Positions 36,678 through 44,721 of a stretch of DNA of 64,000 nt are shown piece by piece. A program made the translations under genes and the position numbers. A model generated the notes under the pieces. The model had not been told where the DNA came from. It was given only the letters and a program-made list of their open reading frames with translations, and searched no databases. Where the stretch lies: contig VGZC01000021.1 in assembly GCA_016872725.1 (NCBI GenBank), positions 1 through 64,000 of the forward strand. The letters run 5' to 3'. Position 1 is the stretch's first letter. The number at the start of each line of letters is the position of its first letter. The DNA is from Planctomycetota bacterium (GTDB lineage Bacteria; Planctomycetota; Planctomycetia; Pirellulales; Pirellulaceae).

Positions 36678-39600
36678 GACCGGCTCGCTCGTGAAGACGG
36701 GCGGGCGGTTCGGCGGCGCATCGACGACCCACAGCGTGAACCGTTGCTCGTCCGTCCGCCTCGTCCGTCCGAGGCGAGGAGCGCGACCGAGTGCGCGCCG
36801 AGATCGGCCCGGCCGGGAGTCCAGCGCAGCGACGGCGCGCCGCCTTCCATTCCCTCCATCCCGGCCGGCGCGGACAGCATGGCGAACGCGATCGGATCAC
36901 CGTCCGGATCGCGCGCCGCCGCGTCGTACGCGTACGGCCTCCCCACGATCGCTTCCAACCGCGGTTCCGTGTGAATCCTCGGCGGCCGATTCAATTGGCC
37001 GAGCACGACGAGGTCGTAGGTGAACGGAACACCGGTCGGATTGTGGAACGCGATGGTCCGATTCCCCGTCACGGTCGACGGTTCGAACCGCGCCGCGCCG
37101 ATTCGGTCGCTGAAATCGAAGTACGGCTGTCCATCGGCCAAGACGCCGTCGGCGCCAAGCGCGCGGACCGAGGGATCGCTGATCTGGTCGACGGCGAGCA
37201 CGAGCGGAGCGGCGAGCGGATAGTCTCCTTCGTGGGCGAGCGCGATTTGCGATTCCAGGATGCGCGACGCCTCGTCGAACGAAGTCCGGAAATACCGCGC
37301 CGCGACGCTCGCCGTCACGTCCGACAAGCCGCCAAGATCCAACAAGCCGGATACCGATTCGCCGGACGCAGGCGGGATCGTGGTGACCGGCGTGATGGAT
37401 GGATCGACGATGAAGGCGAGTCGCGAGACGCCGACTCGACTCTCCGTATCGCCGTCGTTGTTGATCAATCGGAAACGCAAGGCGAGTTCCTCGGCGTTCG
37501 CCAATCCGGCGATGTTGACGCGCACTCGATTGCCGTCGATCGTGACGCCCGCCGCGGATTCGGCGGGCAGCCCGTCCGAGAAATTCACGAAGCCGTCGCG
37601 GCCCCTGCGAAGCGTGTGGACGCGCGGCGAACCGGCGCCGTCGACGAGCGCCACTTCAAGTGCGTCGCGCATGCGGCCCTCGGAGGCTCCGTCGAATGCG
37701 AGCCCGTCGATCGTGAACTCGATCGCCGTCGCTCCGTCCGGGACCGCGAGCCCCGCTTCGGCCCCGACCTCGAACGAGTCTCCCTCGATCAATTGGACGC
37801 CGCACGCGTCGACATCGGTCGTTCCCCGCCCCGATTCGGAACCACCCGTCTCCCAACCCGACCACTCCGCATCGGAATCGCAGGCCGGCGTAACCACGAC
37901 AAGGAACGTGGCCGTGTCGCTCAGCGCCGGCTCGCCCCCGTCCGTGACGCGGACCGTGACGGGAAACGCGCCGACCGATTCGGGAGCCCAATCGAACGCG
38001 CCCGTGATCGGATCGATCGACGCGCCTTCGGGAGATCCTTCATCGAGCGAGAACCGCAGCGCGCTCGACGGACCGTCCGGATCCGACGCCGACGCGATGA
38101 ATGCGACCACGTCGCCCGGCTGAACGTTCCGATCGTCGATCGCGTCGAGGATCGGCGCCTGATTGGCGGAAGAACCCGAGGACGTCACCTGACTCCAATA
38201 GACGCCGTCCCGATCCGCGGGCCCTCGGCCGCTCCACGCGATCCGCGCCGACGGGCCGGGCCCGAGCGCGACGGCGGAGAACTGTTGATGGCCCGAAGCC
38301 GGTCCGAAAAGGACCGAGTTCGCGAGGAACACATCGAAGGCGTCGATGCGCCCCGGATCGTAGTACCGCCCGGCGACCTCCCAACCCGAGCCATCAGCGC
38401 GGCCTGTCGTCCAGGTGACAAGAAACTGCCCCTCGCGCGACATGGCCGCGCGCGCGTCCTTGTTGCGCGCTCCGACCGAATCGGTGATGCGCCACTCGGT
38501 GCCGATCGCCGTTTCTTCGGACTCGAAACGACGCCCCCAAATACTCGACGACCCGGCGTCCGCATCCACGCTCGACCACACGACGACGAAACGTCCGCGC
38601 GCGTCGACCGCCGTCGACGATCGGAGCTGGCTCGCAAGCGTCGACTCGTTGACCGCGAACTCGATTCCCACCGGCGATCCGTCGGCCGCGTATCGGCGCC
38701 CATAGATGCCCCAATCGCTCCCGTCCTGGTGACGGCTGCTCCAGGTCGCGACGAGCGACCCGTCGGGTGTCGCGGCGATCGAAGGATAGGCCTGTTCGAA
38801 TCGGGTACCGTCGTTCACCAGCAATTCGTCGCCGATCGGCGACCTGTCCGATGAAAAACGCCTCAGGAAGATCCCATCGAAATCTCTGGCACCCGTTCCG
38901 CTCCACGCGACGAACGCGCGGCCGTCCGCCGCCATCGCGACCGACGGCTGATCCTGGATTCCACCGATCGTCGTGTTGACGAGCACCTCGCCGCCCACGC
39001 GGCTTCCATCGGGCGCGAGCCACTGCGCGAAGATGCCGTGCTGGTCGCCCGTCCCCCGTCCCGACCAGGCGACGAGATAATTCCCCGAACCATCGACGGC
39101 GACCGTCGGCGCGTGTTGCGACTCGCGAACCGTCGTGTTCACGCGGAACGCATCGCCGAGCGGGCTGCCGTCGGCGGAATAGCGCCGCGCATAGATCCCA
39201 TCCAGGTCGTCCAACCCGCGCCCGGCGAAAACGATCATCGATTCGCCGGTCGGCCCGGTTGCGATGGCCGCCGCTTGCTCGCGCGTCGATTGCAATCGCG
39301 GCAGGAATGTGTTCACGAGCTCCGCGGGGCTCACGACCGTCCGCGGGCTCGGTCCCTCACGCTCCGGACCCGAGATTTCGGATCCGACCCGCAGTGCGAC
39401 GTGCATCGGAATCGACGTCGACGCCGGTTCCGGAATCGGCGCGTCGGCGTCCCCCGCCTTCACGCCGCGCACCGCGGCCAACAGGTCCGAAACGGTGATG
39501 CGGCCGTCCGGATAAACGTCCGGGTATAGGCCGTCGAGCAGTCCGTCGGCATAGAACCGGCTTGCCGGGCCGGCTCCATGCGCGCCCAAGAGGCGAAGCA

Positions 39601-40598
39601 GAGCCAGGACGTCGGTGGATGCGAGACGCCCGTCCGCGTTCACGTCGCTCGCCGAAAGCGTATTGCGACCGATGGTGAACGCCACGTCGCCTCGCACGCG
39701 CCCGGCCAGGAAATCGATTTCGATGTTGTCCGATCCGACGACCACGGATGCGAACGACGGTCTATCGAATCCGGGCCCGTCCGCCGTCACGACATGAGTA
39801 CCCGGCGCGACGGCGAGCGACCATCCTCCCGCATCATTCGTCAGGACCTCGGCGTCTCCCACGCGGATCGCGACACCCGCAATCCCTTCGCCCGGGTCGT
39901 ACTTGGCATCCCCGTTCTTGTCCTCAAACGCGACGCCCGTCAGAAAGACGGCCGGAGACGAACGGTGTGCGACGTTGATCGACCAATGGTCGCGCAGCGC
40001 CCTGTCGGGCGCCGATCCATCGCCGCCCAAGGAGAAATACCCGACGCCGATCTCGCGGTCCGACGCGAACGACGCATCGGTCCCCAGCAGTTGGCGCGAC
40101 GTGATGCGCGTTCCGCCCGCATCACCGGCGAATAACTCGGTGACGACGCGCGCCGCGCTGTCCACGTCCGTTCCAACGAGCGTCGTCTCGATCCCGTTCG
40201 CCGCGCTCGGCCATTCCGCGGGCAACGGATATCCGTTGCGGCGCAACAGGCCGTTCGGCCATATGGGAAGCCAACCGGCCTCGCGCTGTCCGCGCCCCAT
40301 CGCCGCGGCCAATTGGTCGGCTGTCGAGGAAATCGTCGCGTTGACCGCGAGTGGAGGCTTCGCCGATCGACTCGCGATCGACGGACCGTTCGTTTCGCTG
40401 AATGCGGCAATCTCCCCGGGGTCGCCCCGCATCCGGTTGATCGTGTAGATCAGATGCTGCTCGAGCGGCGTGACGCTCATGAGCAGGCGAGGCTCGAGGT
40501 TCTCCAGGCGGGAAAGCCGCATCTTGCGCCGTTTCGTCCACTGCCGCTTCAAGCCGCGAACCGCGCGACGCAGGCTCTTCCCATAGCGCTCAATCACC
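36575..40598 (-). CDS. N-terminal part of the giant surface protein: LEPR-XLL, CAP-like, dockerin-like and repeat domains (frameshifted)
   Basis: A GTG at 40598 is the preferred start because GGAGG lies six bases upstream; it gives a basic leader and then LENLEPRLLMS (near 40478-40508), the LEPR-XLL export signal of planctomycete surface proteins. The order continues with a CAP/SCP-like domain (about 40470-39970), a calcium-type loop FEDKNGDAKYDPGEGI and two dockerin-like DxNxDG loops (DVNADGRLASTDVLALLRLL, then YPDGRITVSDLL, near 39655-39470). Six or so blade-like repeats with a pattern like GNYLVAWSGRGTGDQHGIFA follow (39300-38330). After them are a cadherin-like domain and the start of an Ig repeat. 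At 36755-36757 the conserved text moves to the frame of the next entry. The downstream tail to 36575 is out-of-frame and not real protein. Confidence 0.88.
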
Positions 40599-41004
40599 GC
40601 AATCCTCCACGTTTCCGAGCCATTACCGAAACGCGGGTTCGGCGTACGGCGCATTGTCGATGGGGCCGCCTGTGGTATCCCTTGCACGAGCGACGAAGGG
40701 CATGATTATGATTGGGGACGGCGCGATCCGCAAATGCGCCACGAAGGAACCGTCCGGCGCAATGCGTACTCGTGGCACATTCAACTTTGACGGCACGAAC
40801 GGAATATTTGTTTCGACCGATCGACTCGAACCGATGGTGAACCGTGGAGCGTGGTACGAAACGGGACGAGCTCTACCCGGAAGCGGGGGTGCGCCGCTTC
40901 TTGAAGCGAAACCGTCCACCTGGGTTCTTGTCCGAACGCGAAACGAACCGAACCGGGACATGGGGAGAGCCGCAGTGCGACGATCAAGGACCTGCCGCGC
41001 ATCG
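40599..41004. other. Divergent gene-free region between the giant surface protein and the outer-membrane-like protein
   Basis: No gene is supported here, although frames stay open on both strands. A possible minus-strand promoter is listed separately. I see no clear promoter for the plus-strand gene. Confidence 0.5.
40705..40733 (-). promoter_or_regulatory. Possible promoter for the giant surface protein gene
   Basis: On the minus strand TTGCGG (40733-40728) and CATAAT (40710-40705) are 17 bases apart. The -10 box matches at five of six positions and the -35 box at three. The GTG start lies about 107 bases downstream. Confidence 0.3.
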
Positions 41005-42078
41005 ATGGACGGCCGAACGGCGGCAAGACGGACGGGCAACGGAAGCGGCGCGCCACCCGTCTTATTCCTTCTGGCGATCGGCTTCATGGCCGGGTTGCCT
41101 ACGTTCGGTTCCGCGCGGGCCGAGGGATGGCCCGGCGACGGCGGCCCGGAATCGACCGCGCCGTGCGAGGCGGACGGATGTGGCGTATCGGCCTGGACGG
41201 TCGGGTTCGATATCGTGTTCGCGAAGCCCTACTTCGAGGGAAACCCGGCGTTCACAACGCTCGAATCCGACGGACTCTCGTTCAATTCCATTTCGGACCG
41301 GTCCTTTGACTACGATTTCGAGCTGAGCCCTCGGATCTGGGCGCATTACGAAACGGGCGAGGGCATCGGGGCGCGTGCGGCGTATTGGCATTTCGATCAG
41401 TCGGCCGGTTCGCTCACGGCGTCTCCCCCGGCGAATGGTTTCGGAAGTGTGGCGCCGCCCGCATTCGGTCCGTCGAACATTTCGGGAGCGGGAGTCGACA
41501 TTTCGAGTTCGATTCCGGGTGACACGTTGACCGCGTCGAGCGGACTGGACGCCTACACGCTGGATTTCGAAGTCACGAAGCGGGGCGATTTCGGCGCCTG
41601 GAGCCTGCTGGCGTCGGGTGGCCTTCGGTACGCGCGGGTCGGGCAGAACTACGAGGGAACATTACGGAACGCGGCCGCGACGATCCTCGGAGTCGTCGAC
41701 TACCAGCATGCGAACCAGGGCATCGGCCCGACCGTGGCCATCGAATCGCGGCGGTGGTTGGGCGACGCGATTACGCTCGTCGCCGAATCGCGCGCGTCGC
41801 TCCTGATGGGCGACGGCGACTCGCGCCTGTACGCGGGCGAGGATCTTGACCTGACGACTCCCTTCCACACATTCCAGACATCGAGCCGGGACGATCTGCT
41901 TCCGATCCTCGAAGGACGGCTCGGCGCGACCTGGACTTCCGCCGATCTCGAATGCGGCCGGTTCTTCGCGCGCGGCGCGTTCGAAGGGCAATGGTGGGGC
42001 GGCGCCGGAAGCGCGAGCGGCGAGGCCGGCGACCTCGGGTTCCTCGGCTTCACCGCGGGCGTCGGACTGGTCCGGTAA
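41005..42078 (+). CDS. Exported outer-membrane beta-barrel-like protein
   Basis: The 357-residue protein has a signal peptide (APPVLFLLAIGFMAGLPTFG, about residues 16-35, cleavage after SARA). The body is rich in alternating beta text and aromatic ends: WTVGFDIVFAKPYFEGN, FDYDFELSPRIWAHYETGEG, then WSLLASGGLRYARVGQNYEG and GFLGFTAGVGLVR at the end. This resembles the Lpg1974-like or planctomycete pore proteins of the outer membrane. It shares its upstream region with the giant surface protein, which is transcribed the other way. The start at 41005 is chosen for the signal peptide; another in-frame ATG at 40960 would add 15 residues. Confidence 0.65.
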   Translation: MDGRTAARRTGNGSGAPPVLFLLAIGFMAGLPTFGSARAEGWPGDGGPESTAPCEADGCGVSAWTVGFDIVFAKPYFEGNPAFTTLESDGLSFNSISDRSFDYDFELSPRIWAHYETGEGIGARAAYWHFDQSAGSLTASPPANGFGSVAPPAFGPSNISGAGVDISSSIPGDTLTASSGLDAYTLDFEVTKRGDFGAWSLLASGGLRYARVGQNYEGTLRNAAATILGVVDYQHANQGIGPTVAIESRRWLGDAITLVAESRASLLMGDGDSRLYAGEDLDLTTPFHTFQTSSRDDLLPILEGRLGATWTSADLECGRFFARGAFEGQWWGGAGSASGEAGDLGFLGFTAGVGLVR

Positions 42079-42173
42079 TGTCGGGTCGGCCGCCGTATCC
42101 GAGCTAGCGGCCCGTTTGACGCGGCGATGGTAAGCCGTCACCCCTGCGCGAGAAACCGAACGGGCGGCCCTGG

Positions 42174-42458
42174 TCAGCTTCGGCGTTTGGTTCGGCGCGA
42201 GGTTGCCTTCGGCTCAAGCGGCACATCTTCGAGCTTGATCCCCTTTCCGGCCTCGAGGCTCTTTCTGGCCCTCCTTATTCGTTCAAGGAAGCGCGGGTCG
42301 TGCTCCAGTTTGTAGTCGAACCAGTCGTCTTCAGAAGCAAACCCCACCAGGATGCCTGCCGGCTTCCCGTGCCTCGTGATCACGATCTCGTCCTTCTCGG
42401 CTAAGCGGAGGTACTTCGACAGGTCATCCTTGATCTCAGACAGAGCCACCTGTTTCAT
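42174..42458 (-). CDS. Phd/YefM family antitoxin (no toxin gene adjacent)
   Basis: The 94-residue protein starts MKQVALSEIKDDLSKYLRLA and continues DEIVITRHGKPAGILVGFAS, the DNA-binding fold of Phd/YefM antitoxins; the C-terminal half (RIRRARKSLEAGKGIKLEDV) is the usual toxin-binding tail. CCGGAGG lies a few bases before the ATG at 42458. No RelE, Doc or PIN-type toxin frame flanks it on either side, so it is either an orphan antitoxin or its partner lies elsewhere. It follows the lipoprotein gene by 22 bases in the lower-GC cassette, so it may be expressed from the same promoter. Confidence 0.85.
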   Translation of the reverse strand: MKQVALSEIKDDLSKYLRLAEKDEIVITRHGKPAGILVGFASEDDWFDYKLEHDPRFLERIRRARKSLEAGKGIKLEDVPLEPKATSRRTKRRS

Positions 42459-42480
42459 CGCACCTCCGGAAAACGCCAAG

Positions 42481-42960
42481 CTAGTGCGATCGCTCCACAC
42501 GCATACGTCCCCTGCCGCAATACTTGCCGTTGACGCCTTGGATCTCGATATCGTAGTCCCCGGGATCCTTGGGTGCCTCAAGAATTATCCGGTAATTCCA
42601 AAGCCGATGCTCCGTCGGATCGCGTTCCGGACTGCAGGACCCACCCTGCATGAGAACTCGGCCTCCTGACGGTCCGGGCGCACCCGAACGAAACACGTGC
42701 GCGACAAGTGCACACCACTGGTTCGGGTCATCCAGTTCGAGTACTCCCCCAAGCATGACCCGGTCGCCGGCAACGACATCGCTTGGCGCGACGGTCACGG
42801 CCAATTCGTCGATCCGATCGCGTGGCCGTGATGATGGAAAGACGAATTCCACGGCAATGGGCGGATCGCAATTAGGGGTCTGAGAATCCCCGCGCCTCAT
42901 GCATCCCGTTAATGCGACAGGTACAAGCACGACAATACTCGGTGATACGAATAGCCGCAT
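42481..42960 (-). CDS. Hypothetical lipoprotein of the lower-GC cassette
   Basis: This 159-residue protein starts with a lipoprotein signal (MRLFVSPSIVVLVPVALTGC, lipidated Cys at residue 20). The body is about 135 residues of beta-like text with paired Cys (GKYCGRGRMRVERS at the end, and SCSPERDPTEHRLWNYRI before it). No family is recognised. An alternative ATG at 43008 overlaps the stop of the upstream gene as ATGA and would add 16 residues before the signal; the shorter start is preferred because it leaves a normal lipoprotein signal, but coupling favours the longer one. Confidence 0.6.
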   Translation of the reverse strand: MRLFVSPSIVVLVPVALTGCMRRGDSQTPNCDPPIAVEFVFPSSRPRDRIDELAVTVAPSDVVAGDRVMLGGVLELDDPNQWCALVAHVFRSGAPGPSGGRVLMQGGSCSPERDPTEHRLWNYRIILEAPKDPGDYDIEIQGVNGKYCGRGRMRVERSH

Positions 42961-43004
42961 GATCCACCAGGCTCCAACCAATGACGTGTCTGCCCCGTCT
43001 CTTA

Positions 43005-43406
43005 TCATGGGATGATGGACACGCTGTGAGTGATACTACCGCTCGAAGGGCTGTAATAGACGAGCGTGACCCAATCGGTGCCGGGATGGGGCCAATGGCC
43101 TGTCGGCGGATTCAGCGTCGCCTCCCAGTTGGCCATTTGCGGCATTCCTTGCGGCCCCGTGGTTGTACCGGAAACCCCTGTGACCATGTACTCCGCCTGC
43201 GACTTGTGCCAGAATTGAACGGCAAACGCCAAACCTTGATTGGGCGCTCCGCCCCCGCACGGAATCGACGCCGACGATGAGACTGTTTGACCTTGGGTCG
43301 GCGTGCCCATGGACCAATTCGCGCCGGAGAAGACCGCGACGCAGGCTACGAGAATGCCGGCGACGCCGACTTCCATAAAGAGTTCCCAACAACGACGGCA
43401 CTTCAT
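43005..43406 (-). CDS. Small exported protein of the lower-GC cassette
   Basis: The 133-residue protein has an N-terminal hydrophobic signal (VGVAGILVACVAVFSGANWS, about residues 13-32). A Gly/Ser/Pro-rich beta body follows, with FAVQFWHKSQAEYMVTG near 62 and WVTLVYYSPSSGSITHSVSI at the end. A CRRCWE pair lies before the signal. No family is recognised. It lies 15 bases after the DUF1559 gene and overlaps the next frame by ATGA, so the three genes form an operon. A minor or anchor subunit of the pilin-like product is a guess only. Confidence 0.6.
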   Translation of the reverse strand: MKCRRCWELFMEVGVAGILVACVAVFSGANWSMGTPTQGQTVSSSASIPCGGGAPNQGLAFAVQFWHKSQAEYMVTGVSGTTTGPQGMPQMANWEATLNPPTGHWPHPGTDWVTLVYYSPSSGSITHSVSIIP

Positions 43407-43421
43407 GACGCACTCCTCTCC

Positions 43422-44336
43422 CTAACGCCTCGTATCACTTACAGTCCCAATCGAGCGCCAAATGGACGACTCGATTCGATCCGTTACGAACGCAACATGC
43501 CCGTCAACGTAAAGCAGATTGACGCCTCTTGGGTGGAAACTCGACACCGTCGCGGCTCCTGATACGACGTCTCCGCCGTTGAAACACGACGGTAGGTTCG
43601 GCGTCAAGACGTGATTGTAGAGCGTAATACAGACATTAGTGATCGTCCATGGTGTTCCCTTGGAACCTGGATCTCCCAGCCACCCATGAATCGCATCGCT
43701 CGGAGGAACGGACTTACAATGCGATGCAAAGTCATCAAGTTCGGATGGATACTGAAATTGGTGATTCGTCTGAAGATTGCTCCGGAGCCGATCGAATGAA
43801 AGGTCGCCTCGAAGGGCCTCGCAGATCAACCCCGTATTCGAGGCGCCGTCCCGAATATCCGCAAGCGATACTGGCGGACCGTACGCTCGATAGCGAAAGA
43901 CTCCGTCAAATCCCGTCTTGATGAACCACGTGCCCGAGTTTCCAACATAGTTCACGCCCGCGTATCCGTTCGACGATCCTTCAAAAATGTACGGCGCGGC
44001 GTCCGCAGGACACGTGAAGAGCGGGATGTGCGTCCGCCGCAGCAACTCCTCTCGATCCCGCACGTGGGGATCCCGCGACATCGCGGCCGATTCCGAAAAG
44101 GGAAGGAGTTGCAATAGGAATGAACCGTCATCCCCTGGCAGCGTTCGGCGGTTCGATGCGAACTGGTGGACGGCCGTTCCCATTTGCTGGAGATTGGCCG
44201 AACAACGCGTCCGCATCGCGGCGGCACGGGCGTGCTGAAGTCCGACGAGTGCCAGCGATGCCAACATGCCAAGAACGGCGAGAACGACGATGAGTTCAAC
44301 GACCGAAAAGGCCCGACGAAGACCATGCCGAACCAT
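43422..44336 (-). CDS. DUF1559 pilin-like (type II secretion pseudopilin-type) protein
   Basis: The 304-residue protein has a class III leader with the prepilin motif (AFSVVELIVVLAVLGMLA, residues about 9-26; Glu at +5). The first part of the DUF1559 globular domain follows (NLQQMGTAVHQFAS). The C-terminus is the family hallmark HPRGVNLLYVDGHVAFVTDR. DUF1559 proteins are numerous in planctomycetes and their roles are largely unknown; pseudopilin-like surface assembly is inferred from the leader. A GGGGAA box lies just before the ATG. Upstream is the promoter with an 11-nt homopolymer in its spacer (44381-44411). GC is lower than the neighbourhood. Confidence 0.9.
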   Translation of the reverse strand: MVRHGLRRAFSVVELIVVLAVLGMLASLALVGLQHARAAAMRTRCSANLQQMGTAVHQFASNRRTLPGDDGSFLLQLLPFSESAAMSRDPHVRDREELLRRTHIPLFTCPADAAPYIFEGSSNGYAGVNYVGNSGTWFIKTGFDGVFRYRAYGPPVSLADIRDGASNTGLICEALRGDLSFDRLRSNLQTNHQFQYPSELDDFASHCKSVPPSDAIHGWLGDPGSKGTPWTITNVCITLYNHVLTPNLPSCFNGGDVVSGAATVSSFHPRGVNLLYVDGHVAFVTDRIESSIWRSIGTVSDTRR

Positions 44337-44380
44337 GTTCTTCCCCAGCGAAAGTCGCGGTCATGATCCAACTGCCCTGG

Positions 44381-44411
44381 AATATACGCGCTGCGGGGGG
44401 GGGGGCGTCAA
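44381..44411 (-). promoter_or_regulatory. Candidate phase-variable promoter with an 11-nt homopolymer in the spacer
   Basis: Reading the minus strand, TTGACG (44411-44406) is followed by 11 C, then GCAGCGCG, then TATATT (44386-44381). Both boxes match the sigma-70 consensus at five of six positions. The spacer is 19 bases, so loss of two C would give the optimal 17. The ATG of the DUF1559 gene lies about 45 bases downstream. Slipped-strand change of such tracts is a known way to switch promoters in other bacteria. Confidence 0.55.
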
Positions 44412-44662
44412 GACATGGAACGTGGGGACCCGAGTTCACACGTCACGCCCGGCACGGCACCCACGGGAAACGACGAGCACGCGTTCGAATCGCGACCCCG
44501 CCGTGGGCGTCAAACTCACATCCCGGCCGGACCTCTGGCGCATTTCGTGGTCCACGCTCCCCGCGCGCGGACGCCTTGTTTCCGAATTTCCGGAGGGGCA
44601 GGCGCCGCGAACAACCCCGAGTTGCACCGAGCGGGACTGTCCGTCATGCTCACAGCCGTACC

Positions 44663-44692
44663 GGAAGGTTCCGCACCGGCGCGGGACCTTCC
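44663..44692 (+). promoter_or_regulatory. Hairpin upstream of the beta-helix protein gene
   Basis: GGAAGGTTCCGC and GCGGGACCTTCC are complementary over 12 positions, with one G-U wobble in RNA, around a 6-base ACCGGC loop. It ends 29 bases before the ATG at 44722. There is no following T run, so it is not an ordinary terminator; it may act on mRNA stability or leader structure. Confidence 0.5.
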
Positions 44693-44721
44693 ATTCGCAT
44701 TGACGGACGGGGAGACCTCGC

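Larger units (their letters stand above)
44337..44721. other. Divergent gene-free region between the pilin-like and beta-helix genes
   Basis: No gene is supported. It contains the candidate phase-variable promoter (44381-44411) for the minus-strand operon and a 12-bp-stem hairpin (44663-44692) before the plus-strand gene. Confidence 0.6.

Noticed and set aside
36755..36765. Programmed -1 frameshift joining the giant protein
   Set aside because: A -1 shift would fit the reading frames, but no canonical slippery heptamer or downstream structure is visible.
42079..42173. Toxin partner for the Phd antitoxin
   Set aside because: No frame in the flanking sequence resembles Doc, RelE or PIN.
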